The position numbers were made by a program, and so were the translations under genes. The notes beneath the pieces were generated by a model. The model was not told where the DNA came from and ran no database searches. It worked only from the letters and a program-made list of their open reading frames with translations. A DNA stretch of 27,009 nt from Acidobacteriota bacterium (GTDB taxonomy: Bacteria; Acidobacteriota; Terriglobia; Acidiferrales; UBA7541). The stretch lies in assembly GCA_003224075.1 (NCBI GenBank), contig QHYF01000040.1:1-27009 (forward strand), in the 5' to 3' direction. Shown piece by piece: positions 17,220 to 24,128 of this stretch (positions are counted from its first letter, which is position 1; the number at the start of each line of letters is the position of its first letter).

Positions 17220-17519
17220 GTTTTCTGACCTTCCCTTTTGATGAATAGAGCAAAAAAACGGGTGCGTCGAGAACCATATTGGTAGGGGCTTTCCCGAGAG
17301 AATCCACAGAATGTTGTGGGTGAATTGAAGTACCATTACTAAGTATTTGAACTTAGGGCACTTCCAACGTTTTCCACAGGTTGACGCTTGACACTTCTAG
17401 TGCCATCTTAGCCCTCCGCAGCGCACAGTTGCGGACGGGGCAATTCCAGAAAGTCAGTTCGGCAGTTCGGTTTGTTGGGCCATAGCCAGCGGCAGTGAAG
17501 TGGCGTCTCTGAGGGCCAG
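17220..17519. other. Intergenic region between divergent EamA and PilZ genes
   Basis: This 300-bp region holds a short inverted repeat, TAAGT-ATTTGA-ACTTA (about 17340-17355), and overlapping TTGACG and TTGACA hexamers (17381-17393) facing the PilZ gene, with no convincing -10 at correct spacing. It probably contains divergent promoters. No RNA gene or coding sequence is supported. Confidence 0.4.
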
Positions 17520-18062
17520 ATGAGCGCGACGAAGTGCGCAATTCCACTTGAATCGTGGCCAGACAAACTAAGCGCAGAAGCTCGCGGCATTCTGGCGGGA
17601 CCGCAACCGGTCGCTCAACCGCTGCGCGTGCCTGCGCTGCGCGTGACGCCGCTCCTGCGAACCATGCAGCCCCGGCGTTTCGTCCGCGTGCCAACGCATG
17701 CCGTCGGTGTTCATCCGGAGCATCGGGAATACCCGCGTGCGGCTCTGAAACTTCCGCTGCGTCTTCGAAGTGTGCGCGGAGTCCCCGAAGAATTTCCGAT
17801 TTCTCTCGTCACGCGCAATATTAGTTCGACCGGCGTCTATTTTCTTTGCCCCAAGCAATTGACGGTCGCTACCTCGATTGAACTTGAGATCGTTCTGGTA
17901 AGTAAGCCGCTGGGCCTCGGAAATGTCGTCCTGGCCACGATGGCTCGGGTATGCCGCGTGGAAGTCGCCGCAATGCCCGGCTGGTACGGCATTGCCGCGT
18001 TCTTTGAAGATGTGCAGTTTGACCGCGACGATGGCGTCCCTTCCCGTTTTCTAAAGCCGTAA
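17520..18062 (+). CDS. PilZ-domain protein (cyclic-di-GMP-binding type)
   Basis: The PilZ signature is present: R69-EYP-R73 (the RxxxR motif) and N100-ISST-G105 (D/NxSxxG) about 25 residues later, with VYFLC and a beta-barrel pattern after it. These residues bind cyclic di-GMP in the family. The first 65 residues are proline and arginine rich and of unknown function. There is no membrane segment, so it is probably cytosolic. The 180-residue product could act as a small effector of motility, biofilm or polysaccharide production. The ATG at 17520 is weakly supported; a later start is possible. It stands alone on the plus strand. Confidence 0.85.
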   Translation: MSATKCAIPLESWPDKLSAEARGILAGPQPVAQPLRVPALRVTPLLRTMQPRRFVRVPTHAVGVHPEHREYPRAALKLPLRLRSVRGVPEEFPISLVTRNISSTGVYFLCPKQLTVATSIELEIVLVSKPLGLGNVVLATMARVCRVEVAAMPGWYGIAAFFEDVQFDRDDGVPSRFLKP

Positions 18063-18188
18063 TTCTTCGCGCCGGGAAATCTCCGCAGTGACGCCCGAAA
18101 CTGCTGGCCTCATAGGCCTCCGAATTCCCGGCCGCCGGTTAGCCGAAAACTTCTGTTACTCTGATGAGCGAAACTGCCCGTTGAAGGC

Positions 18189-18812
18189 GTGCTCTTCGAC
18201 TGGGATGGCACGCTCATCGATTCCTACCACGCCGATACATCCGCATACCTCGCAATGTTCAAAGAAATGGGTCTCTCGTGGGGGCTCGAGGAACTCGAGA
18301 AAAACTATTCGCCGAACTGGTACCAGGTTTATCGCGCCGCGGGGTTGCCGCGGAGGCTCTGGGAAGACGCCGACCGCGCGTGGCGAGCGCATTATGCAAA
18401 GCATCGGCCGAAGCTGATCGCCGGTGCGCGCCGAGTCCTCACAAAACTAAGCGGCAACCATCATCTTGGTCTCGTTACCAGTGGCGACGGAGACCGTGTC
18501 ATTCGCCAATTGCGCGAATTTCGCTTGACGAAACTTTTCACCGCCTGGGTTTGCAGCGGAGATACGCTGCGCAAGAAGCCGCATCCCGAGCCGCTCCGCC
18601 TGGCTCTGCGGCAGATGGACCTTGATCCTTCCGCATGCGTGTATGTGGGTGACGCGTCCCAGGACGTGGAGATGGCGCGGCGCGCCGGGGTGCGCGCCAT
18701 CGGGGTACTCGGACCGTTCCCCACGGAAAAGCGACTGCGGGCAGCCCGGCCGGAGTTTCTGATTCGCTCGATTGAGGAGTTGCCGGACGTTCTGAAAAGA
18801 TTCCACCGCTGA
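18189..18812 (+). CDS. HAD-superfamily hydrolase (phosphoglycolate phosphatase-like), start uncertain
   Basis: The HAD motifs are in order: motif I DWDGTLID (4-11), motif II LVTSGDG in the centre, a Lys-Pro motif III (RKKPHPEP), and motif IV VYVGDASQDVEMA. Asp4 would be the nucleophile and Asp6 the acid/base residue. The annotated GTG start at 18189 makes the protein begin almost at motif I, which is unusually short. An ATG at 18164 reads MSETAR and ends at TGA just before the GTG; a one-base shift would join them into a normal N terminus. This suggests either a real non-canonical start or a frameshift error. Class I HAD enzymes hydrolyse small phosphates; the substrate is unknown. Confidence 0.85.
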   Translation: MLFDWDGTLIDSYHADTSAYLAMFKEMGLSWGLEELEKNYSPNWYQVYRAAGLPRRLWEDADRAWRAHYAKHRPKLIAGARRVLTKLSGNHHLGLVTSGDGDRVIRQLREFRLTKLFTAWVCSGDTLRKKPHPEPLRLALRQMDLDPSACVYVGDASQDVEMARRAGVRAIGVLGPFPTEKRLRAARPEFLIRSIEELPDVLKRFHR

Positions 18813-18839
18813 CAGGCCGGATTATTCGAGGGACCCTGC

Positions 18840-19736
18840 TTATGGTTTGGCAGGTGCCGCCGGAATCGGCGACGTTGACGCTTGCGGCGTCACGGGAACA
18901 GGCTTGAAATCCGCCCATTTGATGACAATGCGCACAGGAATCTGCAGCCCTTTCAGATTCAACGTGTCATCCGAGCGCGAGTAGTTTGGAAACCAGTATT
19001 TTCCGCCGACGTTCTCGCGATAAGTTTCAGACAGGCTGAAGGGCAGCTCCGCGATGCTGTGCATGTCGCCCTGATCCGTAACCCATTTCCCGTAAGTCTT
19101 GACGACTTCCAGATACTTCGCATCGACCCACACGATGCCGTCGAAATTGGCTTTGGTGCGTTCGACGACCTTTGGCTTCACCTGAAATATGTAGCAGTCG
19201 ATTTCGTCCACCTGCTCCTTGCCCAGATACTTCAGGTCGTATTTCGCGAGCTGCGCCGTGGTGAGAGGAAATGCGGGGATGCGCTGAAGCCCCTCAAGGT
19301 CTTCTGCTCTGAGAAACAGATGCGGGAGCGTGCCATGCGGTTTCTCCACCACCTTTTCGAAAAGCTTTCCGTCCACGCTGCGGGCCGGCTCCGTCACCAC
19401 CACAAATTCACCGGAAGCCTGGCCATCCTCCCCAAATTCCTGGATGCGGATGGTCTTCCGGTAGGTGTACCGAGTACGCGAGACCATATACTCGTCTTCT
19501 TTTTGAGCAAAGCGCTTGATGATTTCACTCTCGGGAAGCGAGGGAGGCGCCTCCGGTTCCGGCGTATTCCCGATGCGCGTGACGTGATGTTCGGGCGGAG
19601 GCGCCAGCGGTCCCTGCGGCGTTTCTTGCGCGCGAAGCGGCAATCCTTGGACGGCAGCCCCGATCAACAAAACAAGGGCGGGCAAGGCGAAAGGGAAGCA
19701 TCTGTTGTGAAACTGAAGTGGTTCGCCCTGGCTCAT
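18840..19736 (-). CDS. Secreted protein of unknown function, probably periplasmic
   Basis: The N terminus contains a signal peptide (about residues 13-36, ending GLPLRAQ) after a short charged extension. The mature part has a proline-rich linker (PEPEAPPSLPESE), then a beta-rich region with YTYRKTIRIQEFGEDGQASG, IDCYIFQVKPKVVERTKANF and IVWVDAKYLEVVKTYGKW, ending in a Pro/Ala tail. The pattern resembles large LolA-like or outer-membrane lipoprotein-sorting-type proteins common in this phylum, but I cannot name a family with confidence. There is no lipobox. It stands alone, convergent with the HAD gene and divergent from the acylphosphatase gene. Confidence 0.8.
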   Translation of the reverse strand: MSQGEPLQFHNRCFPFALPALVLLIGAAVQGLPLRAQETPQGPLAPPPEHHVTRIGNTPEPEAPPSLPESEIIKRFAQKEDEYMVSRTRYTYRKTIRIQEFGEDGQASGEFVVVTEPARSVDGKLFEKVVEKPHGTLPHLFLRAEDLEGLQRIPAFPLTTAQLAKYDLKYLGKEQVDEIDCYIFQVKPKVVERTKANFDGIVWVDAKYLEVVKTYGKWVTDQGDMHSIAELPFSLSETYRENVGGKYWFPNYSRSDDTLNLKGLQIPVRIVIKWADFKPVPVTPQASTSPIPAAPAKP

Positions 19737-19863
19737 GGCAAATTAGATGCGCGCAATTCCCCACCGGGCAGCCTGACGCGCTCGCCGAGTCAGGAGTCTA
19801 ACCCACTTGGAGCACGCCGCCCTAGCAGGGTATCTAAGATAAGCCGGGCAAGGAAGAAACGTG

Positions 19864-20178
19864 ATGTCTCTGCTACAATTTTGGCGATTCGTGAGCGAAG
19901 CGACACAAGCGAAACGGTACTTCGTATCGGGCATGGTGCAGGGCGTGGGCTTCCGCTATTTCGCGCAGCGCGCCGCGGAAAAATTGCAAGTCAGCGGTTT
20001 CGTGAGAAATCTCCCGGACGGCCGTGTCGAAGTATTCGCCATGGGCACGCCGCGGCAGCATTCGGAGTTGCGGGCGATTCTTGAACGCGGACCGCGCCTT
20101 TCCAGCGTCAGCGAAGTTCAGGAAGAGCTTGCAGCTCCTGATTCACAATATGAGGGCGCGTTCTTCATTAATCCTTAA
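19864..20178 (+). CDS. acyP: Acylphosphatase
   Basis: Small enzyme that hydrolyses carboxyl-phosphate bonds such as those of acetyl phosphate or 1,3-bisphosphoglycerate. The active site is seen as GMVQGVGFRYF with catalytic Arg31, followed by SGFVRNLPDGRVEV with Asn49. Length is 104 residues, about 12 more than usual at the N terminus. The preceding GTG at 19861 is adjacent, and a start at the ATG is favoured by the AGGAAG about 10 nt upstream. The next gene is apt, 52 bp later on the same strand. The two may share a transcript. Confidence 0.95.
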   Translation: MSLLQFWRFVSEATQAKRYFVSGMVQGVGFRYFAQRAAEKLQVSGFVRNLPDGRVEVFAMGTPRQHSELRAILERGPRLSSVSEVQEELAAPDSQYEGAFFINP

Positions 20179-20230
20179 TGCTTGAAATGCGCGAACCGAT
20201 TTGCACGCAGCCAAAGAGGAGACCGTTCGA

Positions 20231-20752
20231 ATGAATGATCTGAAGAAGCTGATCCGCGAAGTGCCGGACTACCCGAAGCCGGGGATTCTCTTCTACGACA
20301 TTACAACTTTGCTGAAGGACAAGCAGGGATTTCACATGCTGGTTGACCGGCTCTGCGACCACTACCAGGGTCACACGATTGATGTGGTGGCAGGGATTGA
20401 GGCGCGCGGCTTTATTTTTGCTCCTGCCCTGGCGTACCGCCTCGGCGCTGGTTTTGTCCCCGTTCGAAAGCCCAAGAAGCTCCCTTACAAGACCGCCAGC
20501 ATTTCTTATGCGCTGGAATACGGCACAGACACGCTTGAAATCCACGAAGACGCGGTGAAGCCCGGCCAAAGGGTGATTATCTGCGACGACCTGCTTGCCA
20601 CCGGCGGCACGGCCTCTGCGACGGCGAAACTTGTCCAGAAGCTCGGGGGTACCGTCGAAGGCGCCGCCTTCGCTGTCGAGCTTACTTTCCTCAACGGCCG
20701 TAAAAAACTGAACGGGGTTGATGTCTTTTCGCTGATCCAATACGACAAATAA
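20231..20752 (+). CDS. apt: Adenine phosphoribosyltransferase
   Basis: Apt salvages adenine with PRPP to form AMP. The PRPP-binding loop VIICDDLLATGGTA (115-128) and the N-terminal PDYPKPGILFYDIT (12-25) are diagnostic. The ATG at 20231 has AGAGGAG nine bases upstream and gives 173 residues, the usual length. Since the hpt gene in this window carries a stop codon, Apt may be the only clearly intact purine-base salvage enzyme here. It converges with rlmB; only 41 bp separate the stops and no terminator hairpin is evident there. Confidence 0.97.
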   Translation: MNDLKKLIREVPDYPKPGILFYDITTLLKDKQGFHMLVDRLCDHYQGHTIDVVAGIEARGFIFAPALAYRLGAGFVPVRKPKKLPYKTASISYALEYGTDTLEIHEDAVKPGQRVIICDDLLATGGTASATAKLVQKLGGTVEGAAFAVELTFLNGRKKLNGVDVFSLIQYDK

Positions 20753-20793
20753 GAGGAGTCAGCTGAGGATTTTGTGTTCCGACAGGATGGAAG

Positions 20794-21543
20794 TCACTTC
20801 ATTCGAGTGTGCGCGTTCCGTTGCCTCCTTGCTTCGAACAGGACGACACCGGCAGCCACTGAAACGTTGAGGGATTTTACCGGGCCAGTTGTCGGGAGCG
20901 AGACGACAAAGTCGCAGCGCTTGCGTGTTAGCTCGTGGAGGCCTTTGCCTTCGCCGCCTAACACGATGCCGATAGGTGAGGTATAGTCAGCTTCCGTATA
21001 ATCTTTGTCCCCGTCTTCATCGAGCCCCACCAGCCAGTACCCAGCTTCCTTCAATTCTTCCATCGCGCGAACAAGGTTGGTCACTTTGGCGATGGGCAAA
21101 TGCGCCAGCGCCCCTGCGGACGCGCGCGCAACGGTATCGGTGAGTCCCGCCGCGCGGCGTTCCGGAATCACCACGCCGTGCGCGCCCGCAGCCAGCGCCG
21201 TTCGAATGACGGCGCCGAGGTTGTGCGGGTCTTCGACGCCGTCCAAAAGAACGAGCAGCCCTGTCTGCCCCTGGCTGGCGTTGGCTTGCGTCAGGATGTC
21301 TTCGAGGGTCACAGCCGCGCGTGCCGCAGCCAGCGCAACCACTCCCTGGTGATCTTTCGAATTGGCCAGCCGGTCGAGCTGCCCGCGGTCTTCGAAGCGC
21401 ACCGGAATGCCCTGCTTGCGCGCAAGCTGAACGATTTCTTCGACCCGTGTGTCCTGCCGCCCCTTTGCTATGGTGATGCGGTCGATCGGCCGCTGCGCTT
21501 CCAGCGCTTCCTTAACGGCGTGTATGCCAGTCAATCGGTCCAT
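20794..21543 (-). CDS. rlmB: 23S rRNA 2'-O-ribose methyltransferase RlmB (SpoU/TrmH family)
   Basis: SPOUT-fold SAM-dependent methyltransferase. The N-terminal substrate-binding part begins GIHAVKEAL. The trefoil-knot motifs are present: DPHNLGAVIRTALAAG (motif 1), IGIVLGGEGKGL (motif 2) and SLNVSVAAGVVLFE (motif 3). It would methylate the 2'-OH of G2251 in 23S rRNA. The 249 residues match RlmB. In Bacillus the rlmB homologue (yacO) belongs to the ispD-ispF-gltX-cysE-cysS region; here it follows the GluRS-like gene after 155 bp, which preserves that order. TrmH would be shorter and is less likely. Confidence 0.93.
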   Translation of the reverse strand: MDRLTGIHAVKEALEAQRPIDRITIAKGRQDTRVEEIVQLARKQGIPVRFEDRGQLDRLANSKDHQGVVALAAARAAVTLEDILTQANASQGQTGLLVLLDGVEDPHNLGAVIRTALAAGAHGVVIPERRAAGLTDTVARASAGALAHLPIAKVTNLVRAMEELKEAGYWLVGLDEDGDKDYTEADYTSPIGIVLGGEGKGLHELTRKRCDFVVSLPTTGPVKSLNVSVAAGVVLFEARRQRNAHTRMK

Positions 21544-21550
21544 GAAGCAG

Positions 21551-21588
21551 ACAGTTTACAGTCGAGAGTTCACCGTTGACAGTTCACA
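21551..21588. repeat. ACAGTTTACAGT / GTTGACAGTTCAC short repeat
   Basis: The segment contains ACAGTTTACAGT, GAGAGTTCACC and GTTGACAGTTCAC, near-copies of an approximately 12-nt unit. Tandem GTTCACAGTTGACAGT-type repeats are a familiar class of bacterial intergenic element. It lies just upstream of rlmB, between that gene and the GluRS-like gene. Confidence 0.4.
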
Positions 21589-21698
21589 TTCGAAGGCCAC
21601 ACTGAATCCGGGCAGGAACACGGCTCGATGATCTGCGCAGGGGCCTTGCATTCCTTCGCTGGCGTTGCGAATAAAGCTGCTCTCCCATATAGGCCGGA

Positions 21699-22247
21699 CT
21701 AGTCCAATGTCGCGCAAAACTCGAGGATTCTGGTGCGGACGGACTTCACGGGCACGGCAAAGGGCAGCGCCGCTGCTTCGTCGAGCAGCAGAATCACGCG
21801 GTCGAGTTCGCCTTCACCGGCGCGCCCCGCAAGCGCCAGCCGGATCGGATGAAACAGCTCGCGTCCCCGCAATTCCTTGTCCTCCTTCAATTTCGCGATG
21901 ATTTCTCCGAATCTTTCCGAAGTTAGCGGCGCGCCATCCAAGAGCAGCAGCGCCAACTGCCGAAGCACCTCTCGCGCCGCATATCGCGAGAGCACGATGT
22001 GGCTGTCCACTCTTGAAATGATTCCGCGCGCGTCGTAGTGAAAAACGAGGCGGAGCAATTCATCAAGGGTGTCGCGATCGGCGGCGTGGCCACCCAGTAT
22101 CGCCGCAGCATGCTCGCACCAGGCGGCTTGTCCAGGCGTTGGTTCAGTAGCAAGCCAGCCACGCTCGCGCAGAATAGCTAGAACGTCCGCTGAAGTGAAC
22201 GGATTTGCCGCCACGGCGGGCGCTTCAAAGTGATCGGGAGAAAGCAT
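21699..22247 (-). CDS. Standalone GluRS C-terminal (anticodon-binding) domain-like protein
   Basis: The 182-residue product resembles only the helical C-terminal half of glutamyl-tRNA synthetase. Characteristic are the PFTSADVLAILRERGW start, LTSERFGEIIAKLKED and RELFHPIRLALAGRAGEGELDRV, which matches the KxLFxPLRxALTGxxxGPEL motif of GluRS. The catalytic Rossmann fold with HIGH and KMSKS signatures is absent, so it cannot aminoacylate tRNA. Position after ispD-ispF and before rlmB is the gltX locus of Bacillus. It may be a tRNA-binding remnant or a lineage-specific domain gene. A TTG at 22307 would add 20 residues. The ATG start lacks a clear ribosome site, but TACAAT lies 6 nt upstream, so a leaderless start is possible. 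Confidence 0.75.
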   Translation of the reverse strand: MLSPDHFEAPAVAANPFTSADVLAILRERGWLATEPTPGQAAWCEHAAAILGGHAADRDTLDELLRLVFHYDARGIISRVDSHIVLSRYAAREVLRQLALLLLDGAPLTSERFGEIIAKLKEDKELRGRELFHPIRLALAGRAGEGELDRVILLLDEAAALPFAVPVKSVRTRILEFCATLD

Positions 22248-22312
22248 CGAATGAATTGTAGCGTAGCTTCGCGGGCGCAACGCATTCGGCCCTACGCGGG
22301 AAACCAAATCTT

Positions 22313-23236
22313 TTAGCGGGAGACCAGCGTGGCGACAACGTGCGCCGCGATGGCTTCGCCTCGGCCGATGGCGTCAACGCCCTCGTTGGTCTTGGCTTTC
22401 AGGTGGATCTTATCGGCAGGGATTCCCAAAGCCTTCGCCAGGGCTTCGCGCATCTTCGGAAAATGGGGCCCTAGTTTCGGTTTTTCGGTGATCACCACGG
22501 CGTCGACGTGTTCGATTGCGAAATGCTTCTCATCCAACAGCTTCTTGGCGTGTTCCAGAAAGAGCAGGCTGTTGGCGCCCTTCCACTTCGGATCCGTATC
22601 CGGAAAATGCGTGCCGATATCTCCCAGGCCCGCCGCGCCCAACAGCGCGTCGCACAGCGCGTGCGCCAGTACGTCGCCGTCCGAATGCCCGACGGGACCT
22701 TTGTCAAAAGGCAGCTCGATGCCTCCGACGATGAGCTTGCGTCCTTCCGCCAGCCGGTGCAGGTCGTAACCGATGCCCGTCCGCACTCCTTGAGACTGTC
22801 TCCACGGATTTCTCCAGCCGCTGCTTTGCATCCTCCGCATCAAGAAAAGGCAAAATCCCACTAAAAGAATGAGCGGCGCGGCGTTCAACAAGATCAATGT
22901 CCAATCGCTGCTGCGTATTTCCTTTACTCGGACCAGAACGCCTTTTTTGCGGAGTTGTTCCATGAGAGCGGGAGCCGCTTCTTTGGGAATTGTCAAGTGA
23001 AACCCGCGGTTTGCCGGGCGCACATATTCTCCCTGGAGGTCGTAGCTGTTCGGCGAGAGGTACATCGTGACTTCTTTCAGGTCGCCCGCTTCCACCTTGG
23101 CCATGAACTCGCTGTAACTCGGTTGGTCTTCGTTCGTCTGGATGTGGTTGGCGGAGACGAGTCTCCACAGCAAGACACCAACAAAGAGAAAAGATATCCA
23201 GAACAGAAGAGTCTTGGCGAATGAACTTGAATTCAT
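22313..23236 (-). CDS. ispF: Fusion protein: FtsH N-terminal membrane module joined to IspF
   Basis: 307 residues. Residues 1-138 are TM1 (about 9-27), a periplasmic domain and TM2 (about 112-133), aligning without gaps to the intact FtsH of this window at about 100 of 138 positions. A short linker (SGWRNPWRQSQG, 139-150) leads into a complete IspF (151-307; E. coli IspF is about 159 residues). IspF converts CDP-methylerythritol 2-phosphate to the cyclodiphosphate in isoprenoid synthesis. Catalytic features are intact: Asp158 and His160 in GYDLH, His184 in GHSDGD, His192, GDIGTHFPDTDP and KTNEGVDAIGRGE. FtsH ATPase and protease domains are absent. The ATG at 23236 has AAGAAGG seven bases upstream, matches the FtsH start, and lies two bases past the ispD stop. 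The topology would leave IspF in the cytosol at the membrane. Confidence 0.93.
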   Translation of the reverse strand: MNSSSFAKTLLFWISFLFVGVLLWRLVSANHIQTNEDQPSYSEFMAKVEAGDLKEVTMYLSPNSYDLQGEYVRPANRGFHLTIPKEAAPALMEQLRKKGVLVRVKEIRSSDWTLILLNAAPLILLVGFCLFLMRRMQSSGWRNPWRQSQGVRTGIGYDLHRLAEGRKLIVGGIELPFDKGPVGHSDGDVLAHALCDALLGAAGLGDIGTHFPDTDPKWKGANSLLFLEHAKKLLDEKHFAIEHVDAVVITEKPKLGPHFPKMREALAKALGIPADKIHLKAKTNEGVDAIGRGEAIAAHVVATLVSR

Positions 23237-23238
23237 GC

Positions 23239-23955
23239 TCACGCCTTCTTGCGCTCGCGTTCGAGGTAGAAGCGGGCCAGCTCCATGTCCGCGGGTTTGG
23301 TGATCTTCATGTTGCTTTCGGAGCCCAGCACGACGTGCACCTCATGGCCTATGCGCTCGACGAGTCCGGCTTCATCCGAGGCGTTCACGCCATCGGCTTG
23401 GGCGCGCGCAAAGGCCTCCTTGAGGAGTCTCGTGGCAAACGCTTGCGGCGTCTGTGCCAGCACCACCCGCTCCCGCGGAATTGTCCCTGTAATGAGCGCC
23501 ACGTCCTCCGGCAAGCTGGCCCGCTTCACTTCCTTGACCGTGTCCATCGCGGGGATGCCCAGAATCGCGGCCTGGCAGCGCCGCGCTTCTTCGATTACCC
23601 GTGTAATTTGTTCCGCCGTCACAAACGGCCGCACCGCGTCATGCACCAGGACAATTTCCGTTTCGTTCGGCACCTCGCGCAGCGCCGCCGCCACCGACTC
23701 CTGCCGCGAATCGCCTCCCTTGACCACACGCACCGTTTGCTTGAATTTCTCCCGTGCGATCCGCTCCTGGAGTCGCGCCACTTCATCCGCCCGCGTGGCC
23801 ACAATCATGTCCGTGACCTGCGGACACGCCGCCATGCGCCTCAGGCTGTGAATCACGATCGGTGTTCCGTCCAGTTCGAGAAACTGTTTCGGCGTTTCCG
23901 CGCCCATGCGCGTTCCCATACCGGCAGCGGGAAGAATGGCAGCGATTCGGCTCAT
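23239..23955 (-). CDS. ispD: 2-C-methyl-D-erythritol 4-phosphate cytidylyltransferase
   Basis: IspD transfers CMP from CTP to methylerythritol phosphate, the third step of the MEP pathway. Seen here are AAILPAAGMGTRMG (5-18), the PKQFLEL segment with its catalytic Lys, and the VHDAVRPFV motif. The 238 residues are of normal length and end with a basic tail (LERERKKA). It is followed immediately by the FtsH-IspF fusion gene, matching the common ispD-ispF pairing; IspE, which acts between them, is not in this window. Alr lies 173 bp upstream on the same strand, perhaps as a separate unit. Confidence 0.97.
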   Translation of the reverse strand: MSRIAAILPAAGMGTRMGAETPKQFLELDGTPIVIHSLRRMAACPQVTDMIVATRADEVARLQERIAREKFKQTVRVVKGGDSRQESVAAALREVPNETEIVLVHDAVRPFVTAEQITRVIEEARRCQAAILGIPAMDTVKEVKRASLPEDVALITGTIPRERVVLAQTPQAFATRLLKEAFARAQADGVNASDEAGLVERIGHEVHVVLGSESNMKITKPADMELARFYLERERKKA

Positions 23956-24128
23956 GTTTGGAGCGGCTCCGCCCCGGAAGCATCAAGGGGCGGATTGCAA
24001 ACTTCAGAGTGTACCCCAAGCAGGGTTTGAGGGCGAAATTCGAAGCCCCGGTGGACATTAGTACGGCGCCAAACGGATGGCAGTCTAGCAAAAGTGGAAC
24101 AGCGGGTGCGCTGGATGGGAATTGCCAA

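Noticed and set aside
17340..17410. Promoter for the PilZ gene
   Set aside because: TTGACG and TTGACA hexamers exist, but no -10 of reasonable quality lies at the right distance.
18882..20084. Open frame of 400 codons on the plus strand opposite the secreted protein and overlapping acyP
   Set aside because: Composition is arginine-, leucine- and histidine-rich as expected for an antisense shadow, and it crosses a real gene in another frame.
23221..24030. Plus-strand open frame opposite ispD
   Set aside because: Antisense shadow of a well-supported gene; there is no recognisable motif.
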